From Sepiola atlantica (taxonomy: Eukaryota; Mollusca; Cephalopoda; Sepiida; Sepiolidae): a DNA stretch of 64,000 nucleotides. The translations under genes and the position numbers were made by a program. The notes below the pieces were generated by a model. It searched no databases. It saw nothing but the letters and a program-made list of their open reading frames with translations, and had not been told where the DNA came from. Numbering within the stretch: position 1 is the stretch's first letter; each line of letters begins with the position of its first letter. The stretch covers positions 2,520,001-2,584,000 of the forward strand of contig OY744520.1 of NCBI GenBank assembly GCA_963556195.1. Reading direction: 5' to 3'. This document shows positions 48,301-60,041 of this stretch, in pieces.

Positions 48301-50091
48301 AAACACACATGCCACTCTGATAGTTACATCTTTTCATACCAGAATTAGTTTAATCTTAATTAGTTACTTTTGAATCCCTAATGTATAATTCGTAGTAATA
48401 TAGATAATAGCAATATCATTAATATTAGTAGTAGTAATAATCGTAGTAGCAGTAGTCATAGTAGAACAAAGAGAATGATAATTTTAAACTTCTATAACAC
48501 ATCTGGTATGCCAAGCCGGCTTGCTGCCAAATATACTGCAATTATGCCAACTAGTTGTCGAGATAATTAGTATATATTATTCTAAAATTAGCAGCAGTAG
48601 TAATAGTGCTGTCAGTAATAATGTGAATATGTTACTTCGTCCCGTCTGAGACACATATCGTCTCAAAACTGATTATATCATGCGAAATTGAAAACCAGTC
48701 AAGCATTTATTAAAAGAAATCCCGCAACACTCAATCATTCACAGGAAAATGACAGCCCTTTTAACATGAATTCCGATGGCTTGTCTAAAAGTTGTAACTT
48801 CTGAAAGTAAAAAATTGGCATTTCATTGATTTGAGATTTCTCAAAACCAAAGATTGGGTGTTTATGTTTTCCTTTAATTTCTTCTTTTCTTTCTATAAAA
48901 ATCGATAATGTTAACTTTTCTACATAAAATTACATAGAAATACTATTTGCATACGACAAGGAGGTTATGTTTTCTGTCGTTTGTTAGTTTGTTTGTAACT
49001 ATATTTGTTTGTGTACAGCCAAGAGCCCACATCGCTTGCCCAGTCGTCACCTAACTAGATCAATATATCTGTTATGTTCTGACTTTGAACTGATTTAATT
49101 CTCGGATATCTAGGTCAAATATCAAGATTAATATTACGCTTTTGTCGATAATTTCGGTGTTGTCCCTCGTGCAGACCCTATACTGGACTAATATTGTAGC
49201 CGATGAGGTCTCGCATCTGATAATTTTTAGCCTTGAAATGTTCGGTATTTCGATTTTTCTAAATCATATGTATAGCTCTGATATTCAGTAACCATCATGC
49301 ACACATATTAGTCTGATCAGATAAATAGTAAGTCATCACTCTTTCTTCGGGAAAACTGGAGCAGTTAGACCCCAATAAGACTTTGACCTATCTTTATATT
49401 GTCAAGCAAAGGTATGCAGTCTCACTACTGGTAATTATAATTTTGTTGAATATAGAAAATACACACATTCTTGAAAGGATTTTCATTTAAGTCTGCAAGT
49501 CGAGATTTGTCTTTTGAGTGGGTGTTTTTTTATCTGAGGGAGCTTGGTTTCCTTTATCCATCGGAGACGTAGTATACTCGACATTTTAGATGAGACATCG
49601 TTTCATTGGCGTTTGACGTTTATACATTGGCTGAGTTTCGATGATCGGTACACTTCAAAGTCGACTGGTATAGAATTGCATCATGACGTCAGAGTAGAAT
49701 GGTTTCGTCGGGGCAGAAACAGTGTGTGGCTTTTAGGTGATCTACTTCTCTTGAGTCCACATCTCTTATCAATTCAGTACCATCGACATAAATGGTAAAC
49801 AATAGGTTGCATGTTTAGTATAGCATGCATGCGAACAGCAGACTTACTGCAAGTGAGTGATATTTAATAAGGAGAAAAGATGCCTCACAAAGAATAAGAA
49901 CAATCTCCTGATTGCGAGTGCGGTCACCCAAGAAATGTTTTCTGTTTGAAATAAAATAAGTTCTTCATTAAAAGGGGTTTATACTGAGAGCATCCTACTT
50001 GAGAAAAGTAATACCCTATATTGTAGATAAGATTATTGAATAGACCCTAGCGGATCGTTATCTTAAGTGCATAACGCGAGTAGTCAGTCTT
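48301..50091. other. non-coding stretch
   Basis: Imperfect GTA/AAT trinucleotide repeats lie at 48,400-48,475 and 48,592-48,625. An 84-codon plus frame at 49,544-49,798 has no recognised motif. Confidence 0.45.
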
Positions 50092-50178
50092 TAGGTGGCC
50101 GAATGGGGATCACTGAGAGATAGCGGTCAAAAGTACATATATTGTAGTCTGTGTGCAGGAGACCGGGTATGAGACAAT
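50092..50178 (+). repeat. tRNA-like SINE head
   Basis: A box TGGCCGAATGG (50,096-50,106) and B-box-like GGGTATGAGAC (50,165-50,175) are 59 bp apart, a spacing compatible with a tRNA carrying a long variable arm. The B box has two changes from GGTTCGA. No simple-repeat tail is visible. Confidence 0.5.
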
Positions 50179-50309
50179 CATTTAGTATTAGACATCTATG
50201 AATCAATTGGATCTGTGTTCGTCTACAAGCTCTTCGCTAAAGTATTAGGTTCTCTAGACTTATGTTTTGATTTATTCGGTCAAAAGTCTTTCAGCTGCAT
50301 GTCTGTTGT

Positions 50310-50600
50310 TTGGTTGTTTGGTTGTTTGGTTGTTTTGTTTTACGGCATATCAACCCTTTTCAGGTTATTTAATGCCGAATGCAGTCATTTTGGTGAAAGT
50401 TTTTATGCTTCAAGTTGTTTATATCTTCAAATATTTATTCATGGTGCCTAGTTTGGTTGTCCCGCTTTACAGTACATAAACCTCTTTCAGGCCACTCAAT
50501 GCCGAATGCAGTCATCCTGGTGAAAGTTTTTATGCTTCAAGTTCCTCACACGTTAAAATATTTATTGATGGTGTTTGGTTTGGTTGTTAAAGTATATTTG
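50310..50600. repeat. tandem duplication, 127-bp period
   Basis: After a (GGTTGTTT)n run, AATGCCGAATGCAGTCAT, GGTGAAAGTTTTTATGCTTC and AAATATTTATT(C/G)ATGGTG recur in order at about 50,371-50,443 and 50,498-50,573. The overlapping plus frames here encode the repeat only. Confidence 0.85.
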
Positions 50601-50649
50601 TTTTCTTCTCTTTTTTGTTTCTTTCCCCTTTTAATATCTGTTTCAATTT

Positions 50650-50870
50650 AACCCATAGTTGGGACCCTAACAGGTACTACCACTCCGGGTCAGGGTGGAC
50701 CTGGGAGCAATGGTAATTAAGAGGAAGCTCCACATCCCCCAAAGTCCGTAAGCCGGATCTCACCATCGGATGTAGTTTAAGGTGATATCCAGGACCGGGA
50801 GTAGGGTAGGAAAAATAAAATAAAAAAGGGGAGGGAGAAAGGGAGAGGGGCTGTTATTTTTGTTTTTGGT
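50650..50870. other. GC-rich island of unknown nature
   Basis: A sharp local rise in GC (GGGACCCTAACAGG, CTCCGGGTCAGGGTGGACC, AGTCCGTAAGCCGGATCTCA) ends in a purine tract (50,820-50,855). No frame, tRNA fold or known repeat recognised. Confidence 0.4.
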
Positions 50871-52169
50871 TTTGTAGAACATAATTAAGTTTTACAAAAA
50901 AAAAGAAAACAAAAAACGTCAATGTAGGTGAATTTCGTCTCAGGGAGCTACAGGGCAGCTTGATCTGGTATCACCAGTCTGTTGTTTGAAAACGAGTACA
51001 ATTGTAACCTCTAATAAATAACATAAACTCTGTTAATTGTTTATAAACTGTAGTTGTGGTTTTGTTTGGAAGGATAATTATTTTATTGCCGCACTGACTG
51101 AATTGAACAACAACTTTGGACCGGCGAGCGGGACGATCACGGTCTGTTCAGTGGGCACACCCATGAATGTTCATATAATCACCTTGACACACTGATTTAT
51201 AGTTTGAAGTGATCCTGATGTCGAGTTCGAGACTCAAGTTCTAGCTATAATGAACAGATGAAACAGATGAATATTTATATGTATATATAGTGTACATGCT
51301 GAATTTAATTATTCAGTCAAGAACATGCACATAACTATAAAAGGTTAAATATTAAAAGTAAATATTTAACAACAGCTGGACCCAGGGCCCGGCGTTACCC
51401 GGGAAAATAGAAGAACGACTCAAAATTTGTCAACGTGCGTGAGAAGGAAAATAGGTCACATAGGACAGTATTTACCCACAAACAGGATTATTTTGAGTCG
51501 ATGAAAAAACAAATTGAAACAGTGTAGAAGACTATCTCTCGCACTGACCGATTATGGCAAAGGTTACTTGTTTTACGCCGGGCCGTTAGCTATTCTCTCG
51601 TCCGTCATTGAAAGCAAATCCTTGTAGAATCCGTGAATGTTTATTTATGTTTGTGGATTCTAGACACAGTAAGAACTTACGTCGTGTCTTAGTCTGCCCT
51701 CGTGTGTAGTCAAATGTGACTGAAAGAAGGTTATATATAACAGATGTACATTTTAGTTTACCCACGTGAGATAAATATATATCAATTCTGCGGGTGTCTT
51801 TCTGTCCATTCCTCGGTACCGGTATTTCTCAGAATGATTCTTTTTGATTAAACTCCCGCTCTATTTATATTAATGAACACTTTAAAAATTAAACATGCAT
51901 ACAGAACACAATAAAATCAATTCCCCCGTTATATCTGTATATACATTCCCTTTTTTGTGAAGAAAGAAAACAGAAAAAAGAAAAATTAGTATGCCTCCTG
52001 AACACTACTGAAACGCACAAATACAATTAAGGATGCCTGCAGAGCACAACTAAACGATGTGAAGTAGAATAGAAACGATGATATTCACAATAGTTAAGAA
52101 GTGAGGTGCGCAGGAATGATTCAGCAAAATTACTCATTCTTTGATGCATGTTTAGGTCACTTAAAAAAA
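50871..52169. other. non-coding stretch, nothing recognised
   Basis: Includes a GC-rich phrase GGGCCCGGCGTTACCCGGG at about 51,386-51,404 that looks like repeat debris. Confidence 0.4.
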
Positions 52170-52240
52170 TGTGTGAGTAGACTGGGATCGAACCATACAC
52201 TTTTCGATAATAGACGTTCGTCGATGTCCTCAGGATCATG
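52170..52240 (-). repeat. tRNA-derived SINE head
   Basis: On the minus strand a perfect B box, GGTTCGATCCC (52,184-52,194), lies about 45 bp after a CTGAGGACATCGACGAACG segment in A-box position. Sequence beyond the head becomes A/T-rich. Parent tRNA not assignable. Confidence 0.55.
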
Positions 52241-54461
52241 GAAGCGTCTATAACATTTCTGTAAAAGAGGTTGACTAAAACAAAGTGGCATGAGTGTTAT
52301 GCGCACACGCACTACGTACGCATGGAAAGATTTTACGATCCGATAAAATTGACCGAATTAAGTGTCCACCCGTCACACGTTTTGGAACATTTCTCTACGA
52401 ATAAATCGATGTATTTCTTTCCAATTCTTGGATATTATGTGTTGGAAAGGTTGCCGGTTCCAGAAAATAGCAACTTTAAGGTACTCTCGTGTACTTTGAG
52501 AGCCTTATTCAGACATACGCACATACACACAGTCAATATACTGTAAATACATGTACGTATATTGAAGTAATTTTAAAGTCGATTCGCTGAAGAAATTGCA
52601 TCCATCATGTTGAATAATGGAACATTGTAAGGAACTATGTTCGTTAAATATATTCTCTAAAATCCGTAATGGGTATACATGTATACGTAATAGGTAAAAA
52701 TAACAGACTAAAATATTCTCGAAAATCAGCGGAATTCGAAAGAGCGTCTATTAAATGTGTACGTAATGTATCATATTATGCAGTAAATTAATTGCAGACG
52801 AATAGTTAATAAGGGTTACGTTTCTAAAATATATACGTTTTTTTATTGGTCCCGGTGTTTATGGGGGGAATGTCAGTAGTAAAGTTATGGTGCGAAAACT
52901 ATTTGCTACCAACTCTCTGGAGTCTGATTTTGAGAAAGTATAAGATGGTGGGCCAAAACTAATATTTAGTGTAAGCTGGAGAAAAGGATTACACACTTAT
53001 TAAAACACGCTTGAGTGAATACGCGTAATATAGTGGCGAGTTTAATAGCCTACGATTCATGTGGTCATTTTCCATATTCTTAACAAAGGTGCAGGGAAAA
53101 TCGTCTTAACTTTAAATAGAAGATGCTAATAAAATCCGCGAACGGTATATGTGAGTGAGAATTTTCTCCTACCTGGAATTCCAGCTGGATGGTTTTAGCA
53201 GATTATAATTTGGATTTGAATGTGTAAAAATGAAATACAGATTTTCATACATAGTCAGTCAATCAGAAAACGGAGAAGCTAAATAGAATTCGACAAGCGA
53301 GGTCGTCCTGTGCGTTTCTCTCATAGTTATAGATTTCCTGAAGATCTTATTCCAAAGAATGCGCTATTTTAACTCATAAATACATGTATATCTTTATATT
53401 CATGTATCTGGCATCCATGATAAAATATTTATTGTTAGAAAATTTAAAAATGTATTTTCAAAATAATACCTCTCCAACAACGTAATATGCTTAACTTACG
53501 TGTTTTAATTGTCTGCATAAAAAGCTATTATAGATGTAGTCAATAATAGACTTCTGATATATCTGATAAGTGTTCGTACTCGACAACGAGTCTACTTTCT
53601 AATAAATGAAGACAACTGTATGTATGATTCGAATGTATTAAACTGAAACATTATACGACACTATCAATTAATTCTGCAATGCTGTTAGGCCATTTCGAGG
53701 AAAAACGAAATAGGATAACGAGTAAATAATTTTGTTGTTATTTGCGAATAGAATTACAGACGGGATACAATTATAAATGCGATATATTTCAAGGTAAATC
53801 GGGTGCAAGTAATTAGAAAAATGAAAGCAGAAACGAATTGCACTTCGTCTAATGTTTCGCTTCGACCTTGCCAAGATACAGGCTTATTCGAAAAGATTTT
53901 ACCGATTTGATTAAGATATATTTTAAGAATGAAAATCAATAAAAAATATCCGCCAAGTCACAACTAATACTTTTTTTTACTACTGCGTCACCCGATTATC
54001 AAGGTCAAAAGCCATTCACGGAAAACCGTGAATGACATTGAATAATCGTCAGCCGAAATATAGACACTATGGGAGTACTAACATTACCAGTAGAATGAAC
54101 TATATGTGGTTAAGTATGGAACGGTTTATGATAAGTATTTGTTGTCATTAAATTTAACAAAAACTATGTTGCAATCTGTCGGGAAGCAGTTCAGCGGTGA
54201 TGTGTATCAAAGGATGCGCTCGTAAAAGGTTATGTACACATGGATATTTGGACTGACGTTATGCACATGGATAATAAATGACATTTTTTACCGTTGTAGT
54301 AAGAAACAAGTTCTTTGAATGTCTTACAATTAAGAACGAGATATTGGAGCTCATTCGTATCCATTCCATAGAAATGACGATAGAGTAGAGAGAGACTAGC
54401 ATCGGATCATTTCCACCATATATCGATGTTTATTCTTACTCTTTCAAGGCAGGAGGAAGTA
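52241..54461. other. non-coding stretch
   Basis: No gene recognised. A 9-bp-arm hairpin, CATTCACGG-AAAA-CCGTGAATG, lies at 54,013-54,034. Confidence 0.45.
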
Positions 54462-54690
54462 ACCTGAGCGACTCATTCCCAGGGTCGAAAAAATTCGTGA
54501 AACCTGTGAAACTTATAGAACATTTATTATTTTTTTATATTTTAATCTAAAATAGACTATCAGAACAATTGAAAACATAAAAAGGTAGAATTAAACAGAT
54601 GCATATTAGGAAGAACATATTAACATCATTTCACAAAAACAGTGTTTATTTGCAGCATACAATTGTTTCGGGTAACTACCAAGATATTTA
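54462..54690 (-). mobile_element. ribozyme-bearing repeat, copy 2 (ribozyme core deleted)
   Basis: Shares ACCTGTGAAAC(C/T)TAT, ACATTTATTATTTT, a GGTA(T/G)AATTAAAC phrase and the 3' ribozyme half with 24,330-24,645. On the minus strand it reads TCTTGGTAGTTACCCGAAAC (about 54,671-54,690) and then AATTGTATGC. Stem I and the GAAA box are retained, but CUGAUGA and most of stem II are missing. The copy also lacks the internal TA array of copy 1. Confidence 0.6.
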
Positions 54691-55194
54691 TAAAATGTTC
54701 CTGTATCATATGCATTTATTTCCTAGGGGGGAATCTTCAGTGCTCGTAGATAAAAAAGAAAATCAAAGAAGTACAAAGAAAAACATGAAAAAAGGATAAA
54801 ATAATTTTTCAAGGAAGTAAAGCCTCCACTACAGTCCGTACGAGTCCATTTACTTATACTAATTGGACTGTTAACTCCTTGAAGTCGAAGTCGTAGCATC
54901 CACACGTCATATGCTTTTTACTATTCCCTTATTTAATCGTTCGTCATCGACTAAGATATTCATTCCAACTCACAGGAAATATAATTAAATGTTTTAACTA
55001 ACCGTTTTTTGGTTCCTACCTATTTATTTCTTACCATTCAGGTTTTCTCTATAAGTTTTGACTTATTTACTATGCCTACGTACATCATAGATTTGTATGT
55101 TCATAGTAAACTTCCGTTTCTCTGCAGAAAAGAAAGTATAGAAACTTATCTGTTCGAACCGTTCAATAATAAAGTAGATCGGTTATCCTTGTCT
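54691..55194. other. non-coding stretch, nothing recognised
   Basis: No integrase core motif was found here although it adjoins a retroelement on the minus strand. Confidence 0.45.
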
Positions 55195-55290
55195 TAATTA
55201 TAATACAAATCATGTTGTTTTGGGTTCAGGTTCCATGTAGCAGAAGCACACGCTTCCTGTATTTGTTAAATCTCTTTTTTCACATCATTG
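55195..55290 (-). pseudogene. Ty3/Gypsy-type element: start of integrase region
   Basis: The minus strand reads VPQRWVNDVKKEI, a stop, QIQEACASATWNLN. This corresponds to the RNase H-integrase linker and the first integrase residues in Ty3/Gypsy-type polyproteins. Recognisable similarity ends at about 55,200, with no HHCC zinc finger or DDE core following, so the copy is truncated at its 3' side. Confidence 0.55.
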
Positions 55291-55700
55291 ACCCACCGCT
55301 GTGGAACGCTCGTCAGTGAGTCTGCTCAGTTTTGGTCAGGTTTTACTAGCGCTTTATCAACTCTTTCACAAGTTAGATTATCCTGCCCAGTTTCCGCCTT
55401 ATGAGCATCTCACTTATGCCCTTTGTACTCAACCGAGCCTTACCCGTGTGAGCAATTCTCACTCAGTGGTACACGCACATAGCGTCAGTTTTTATGTGTA
55501 ACCCATTCGCCTTCAATTTAAATGCGAGGTTTAGTCCGTTTATTACTGCATCCAACCCTGGAATGTTTATATGTTGGGTATCCTGAGTTGATCAACATCA
55601 GCATTCATCCTTATTATAGCTCTAACGGTGTCAACAGCCACGCTTACAGATAACGAGCTTGAATCCACCACACATCCAGTTCTTTTGTGCCCGTGCACAA
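55290..55700 (-). pseudogene. Ty3/Gypsy-type element: RNase H domain relic
   Basis: Minus-strand blocks in order are WVDSSSLSVSVAVD-like (about 55,665-55,625), NIPGLDAVINGLNLAFKLK (about 55,570-55,515), HIKTDAMCVYH (about 55,500-55,465) and GKARLSTKGISEMLIRRKLG (about 55,445-55,380). These follow the retroelement RNase H order, including the Asp of the first block and the TD block. At least three stops and frame changes break it. Confidence 0.65.
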
Positions 55701-55757
55701 CATTCCTCGGTCGAGATCATACTAATGTACCCAGGCATGTGTATATGCACTCATACA

Positions 55758-56517
55758 CTACAGAGGAGCATCTCTAACCTTGTTATCCCAGTCATGTGTG
55801 CCAGTTGTAGCGCGACGTTTCATAAGGCTTGTTGCAACTCGAAGATATTCACACACGTGAAAATGCCCCTTCATTTTGCCACACATAGAGAATATACATC
55901 TTTTTATGCAATTGTTATAGGGGCATCCACAGTAGCGCTTCCTCATCGCCATCATAGCCGACCATGCCCTGCCTAAACTTCAAATCCAGCAGTCGTGCAC
56001 CATTTTGAAGTGTTTCTGGGTTCTTACTAGTGAGTCCGTACAAGTCCAGATGCTTCCTTACGGATTTTGAGACGTCCCGTATTCATTAATATATGGCATC
56101 AATATACGCCGACGCTGTTCTCCTTATCTTCGCATCCTGGGCTAACAGAGTTTCGAGCACAGCCAGCATTACGGAAGCGTCAAATTTGTGCAAACCCGTA
56201 ACCTGATTAGACAATATATTTGTCTTTTTAAATATCAATGTCGTGTTCAGACAGACGAATCCATACATATGAATCTGTAGGTTTGCCTTCCTGAGGTCCA
56301 GGATGGATACATTCATTACTTGCTGTCTCCATTCTCGCATTTTATTTGTGCAGACATCTGCATAGCCAGTGAATGCATCGACAGAGGTGTTTAATTCACA
56401 ATAGTCCATCAAAAGAAGAATTTTATTTTTATACCCTGCAGCACGGTCATCAGTGGTGTATTTCCCTTGGGTTGTCGTTAATATGAAGCGCTGAACAGAT
56501 TGGTTGAACCTCGCCAA
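55758..56517 (-). pseudogene. Ty3/Gypsy-type element: reverse transcriptase relic
   Basis: A 143-codon open minus frame (56,086-56,517) carries the fingers/palm of a Ty3/Gypsy-type reverse transcriptase: ELNTSVDAFTGYADVC, MREWRQQ, VSILDLRKANLQI (motif A Asp kept), VTGLHKFDASVML and LLAQDAKI...SAYIDAIY. The catalytic YxDD box reads YIDA (56,085-56,096), so the second essential Asp is lost. Beyond a stop the thumb/connection continues at 55,758-55,860 with FSMCGKMKGHFHVCEYLRVA, KRRAT, WDNKVRDAPL and a stop. The open frame probably persists by chance rather than selection. Neighbours on both sides belong to the same element in polyprotein order. Confidence 0.85.
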
Positions 56518-56539
56518 ACTCTACATTTCCAAACTGTGT

Positions 56540-56868
56540 GATGCGAACGCCACCGACTGCCTTAATGGCGCCGATGCTTAGTAACATATCTAAATGAAGT
56601 GTTTATTCTTGCATAATGAGCACGTTGATTGTAGCAACGTTACCAGTTTCTGTATGAAGCTTAATAGTGCCATTTCCGCAGTAGGCTTGTGTGATGCCGG
56701 TCATTGTGGTTATAAACCTCTCCAGCTTTGACCAAGATTAAGATAGCTTTGCGCTTAAGATATAACGTGACACCCAGTGTCGAGGAGAGCCAAGCATGGC
56801 GCATAATAAACAGATATGATAATGATAGGTAGCGCCGAGTTCACATTCTGACTGGGCAATAGATTGAC
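56540..56868 (-). pseudogene. Ty3/Gypsy-type element: aspartic protease relic
   Basis: The minus strand reads APCLALLDTGCHVIS (about 56,803-56,760), the retropepsin active-site loop (LLDTG with Cys in the position often Ser/Ala). After frameshifts TIKLHTETGNVATINVLIMQ and LDMLLSIGAIKAVGGVRIT follow (about 56,675-56,540), the flap and the hydrophobic IGxD..-like end. Stops and a frameshift separate the blocks. It lies between the zinc knuckle and the reverse transcriptase, as expected. Confidence 0.75.
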
Positions 56869-56908
56869 ACTGATGACTCGTCCCCAACATCGTTTCCTGA
56901 ACAATCTC

Positions 56909-57720
56909 TTAGATGATCAGTCTTGTTGCACCGATAACATCGGTGACGGGTGGTCTCCCTCCTTTGCATGTAGTCTCCGCGAAATGATTATGGTCGTTGC
57001 ATTTGTAACATGTATAATCAGATCGATCCATGCCTACAGGTTTTTTAGTGATTGGAGCAGGCTGTGTCGGAGTATTTTCTTTAATCAATGCTCGAGCTCG
57101 AGCCAACATTTATTCTAAAGTCATATCATCCACCCTGGAGGAGGATCGCAACAACCTTTTCACAGGTTGCGGAAGCCCCTGTACAAACACCCACACCAGC
57201 ACATGATATGGTATTCTTCTAAATAGCACTGACAGCTTCCGAAAATCTTCCAAATGCACGTCTACGGTCTCAGCCAGACGCAGCACACGTGCCTAGAACT
57301 TCTTATACGCTGTAAATATGTCAAAGGAAAATACAGTGAATAGAGTCTCTCTTAATTAGTGCTGCATCGTATTTATCTTCTCCTATTAGTTGCTGCTAAA
57401 CTGTGAATGCTCTCCCAGTTAGCTGAAGTAGGATGACACTTTCATGCCGCTTTACCCTAGATAAGGCACCCACTAATTCCACATTCTTAATCAATTTAAC
57501 GGCTGCTCAAGTTCCATCAAACTCATGAATTAACTTGAGGTCAACACGCGTGACCATTTTATGCCGAAATAGCTTGTTACCTAGGCGTGTGATAACATAA
57601 TTTAAAAAATGGTTTAACGACAATCCAACTCCCCACCGATTTTCAGTATCACAACTTTCTCTCTGCTCTTCTCTCTGCACAATTAAAATCGCTGGCTGCT
57701 TCCCAGCTGTCTTAATCATT
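56909..57720 (-). pseudogene. Ty3/Gypsy-type element: gag relic with zinc knuckle
   Basis: Minus-strand blocks in order start with LKLIHEFDGT (about 57,540-57,510), IKNVELVGALSRV and VILLQLTGRAFTV (about 57,490-57,400). A QQLIGEDKYDAALIKRDS segment follows, then RLAETVDVHLEDFRKLSVLF and WVFVQGLPQPVKRLLRSSSR (to about 57,130), and LARARALIKEN (57,109-57,075). The zinc knuckle CYKCNDHNHFAETTC lies at about 57,012-56,966. This is the gag capsid-to-nucleocapsid order of a Ty3/Gypsy-type retroelement. The knuckle spacing is Cx2Cx4Hx5C rather than the usual Cx2Cx4Hx4C. Three or more stops and frame changes show it is dead. No LTR was identified at either side. Confidence 0.8.
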
Positions 57721-57939
57721 TATATCAGCTGATCTCCACATATGTAAATGAGACTCAACTATCAAATATTGTACTTATAAAAAGAAGCTCTTTTTACACT
57801 GCATACACAACATCTCATTTGATTTCCTGGTTGTGAGTGTTCCTCTTTATTGTCATATGCTCCTTGATGTTAGTGGGTAGAAACCTAATCTTAAAGTTTT
57901 GTTGTTAGAGTGTGTGTAGGGTGTTGGTGTCTTTATTGT

Positions 57940-57997
<58 letters not shown>

Positions 57998-59459
57998 GTG
58001 TGTGTATTTTAGTGTTTTGTGTATCGATGTAAGCTAAAACTAATATAAAGTGTTCATTAAAAGAATTAATATATAGATATCGCGTTTTCATCCAGAACAC
58101 ATAGGAGCTGAAATTTCAAACAACAGTTGTATTAGACATTATGAGATTCAGACATTTAGTATCCAATAGTTGTACTCTAGCAGATTAAACACCTTTATGG
58201 ATCCGTACATGCAGTCATGTTAACTGAATGTTAACATAGTTTTTTTATATTGTATTTATGTGTAGTTTTGACCTATTTCACTTTTTTATGCGAGTCGTTG
58301 ATCGACCATAAAAACCACACCGAATGTTTGTCCTTGCATTTTGTTGTAGTTATATGTTCACCAGACGTAACTTATTTTTCAATATAAGTCATGTATGAAA
58401 CAACGGAAAGAAAGATACAACCAATCATAAAACGCCTCAAAAATACGCCTTCATGAATTCACTACTTCAGAAAGTGTTTTTTGAAATTCTGTTATTGGTG
58501 AAGAAAAGAAAGGTCCTTTGTATAAAATGGTAAAGGGTTCGTTTTGTAGTACATATCTGATGATTTTGGGTCGTACGGTTGCGTTCACACGTACACGGAA
58601 AATCAGGGTAATGGGGTCAGCGTGTGCACTCAGAATTCACCTCAACCCGCTGTAGGTAAAAACAGACATGACGTCACAATGCCCGAAAAGAGAGGAAATA
58701 AGAGAAGTTAGCAGTTCATTGGCAAGTGTTGAGCGGACAACACGCGTAACGAAATGACTTAAGAATAACTCATAAATTAACGAGCTAAGACTCCAGATCT
58801 ACGTACCTAAATAATGTCCCATCCAACGCTTGTAGAAAAGAAAACGTCGTAAACAGCTAAATAAATGGTTCTTATCCAACATACAGAATATTCTTTTTCT
58901 CATCGGTTGTTTGCGAGACTTTAATTATAAATGAGAACGTCTCCCATTTAGATGGTGGTTGGCTTGTATACGATAACAAACATGTATCGTGTTTGTCTGT
59001 GACTTATGATACATCACTCGCCCTCCCTCCGAAAAAGAGTGTATGCGTCATTTGCAGTTGTGGTTATAAGACGAGTTCTTGTCATGAATGGCTTACAATT
59101 ATGTCTTATTATTATCAAATTGTCGTAAGAAGTGTATTCAAGTAAACACACGTATAAATAATCTCGTCCAGCTTCTCGATTTCGGCCTGAAATATTTTTA
59201 GGCGATCTTAACAATCAAATACGCTCATCTGGCGTGATTTAATAAGCGTAAAAGTGTATTTCCCCCGAAGCAAACGATCGAAATACAAAAACAAAACGGA
59301 TATCTTTTGATGCATCCATTTACTCTGCGCGTTTATCAATGTCATTTTAAACTTCAGCGTGACAAAACATTAACGCAAGATTGAATGAATAACATTCATA
59401 GATAATAAGTCAAGACTTACAGTATCATGTCTTGCCTATGTTGGAACTATTATTTTCTT
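57721..59459. other. non-coding stretch with (CA)n-(TA)n at its start
   Basis: A CA run (57,942-57,972) continues into TA (57,973-57,997). A palindromic TGACGTCA (CRE-like) occurs at about 58,669, which alone proves nothing. No gene recognised. Confidence 0.5.
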
Positions 59460-59660
59460 TTTCAAACGTTTTCCTTTTTTTCTTTTCTTTCTCTTCATTT
59501 CTTTAAAAGGAATTGATCCGAGAGTGTGTCCATTTCCGATTTTCCGTGGGCGTACTGACCAGTGACAAATACGCACCCGAAAGCATAAACACAGTCGCTG
59601 TAAAGTGTTCCTCCATTGGAGATGCGGAAGCGGCTACTTCGTTTCCGGTCTTCGATTAAA
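59460..59660 (+). other. possible terminal exon (weak)
   Basis: A long pyrimidine tract (59,460-59,500) ending in AAAAG is followed by an uninterrupted frame of about 50 codons (59,507 to a TAA at 59,657), locally GC-richer than its surroundings. It contains VHFRFSVGVLTSDKYAPES. This looks like a 3' splice acceptor plus last exon, but no homologue, upstream exon or polyA signal supports it. Confidence 0.2.
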
Positions 59661-59978
59661 TAACAATGCGATTATTTTACGCACCAACAACCCCACTCAC
59701 TAAAATATATCAAGTAGGAACAAAAGATTCTGAGCAAAAAATTGTTTTACAAGTAGATGAAGAATTGCCTATATAGATTAATGAGTGTGGGTATCTTACA
59801 TATGTTATTTGAAGAGATCGTTTGACTTGGTTGAAGTGTATATTATATGGGAATTTGAAAAGAATATTAAGCTTTAAAAATACATTTCTCATATAGATAC
59901 AATTATTTACAAACCAGTAGAAAAATAATTTCTATTCAATAAATAACACATACATAATTTACATATTATGTATTTAAT

Positions 59979-59982
<4 letters not shown>
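59661..59982. other. non-coding stretch, nothing recognised
   Basis: AT-rich sequence before an AAT array. Confidence 0.45.

Positions 59983-60040
<58 letters not shown>
59983..60040. repeat. (AAT)n trinucleotide array
   Basis: About 19 AAT units immediately 5' of the large LINE copy. Since a related ATT array lies past that copy's 3' end, it may be the tail of a neighbouring, lost copy. Confidence 0.9.

Positions 60041-60041
<1 letters not shown>

Noticed and set aside
58660..58690. TGACGTCA as a regulatory element
   Set aside because: A single 8-bp palindrome without gene context carries no weight.
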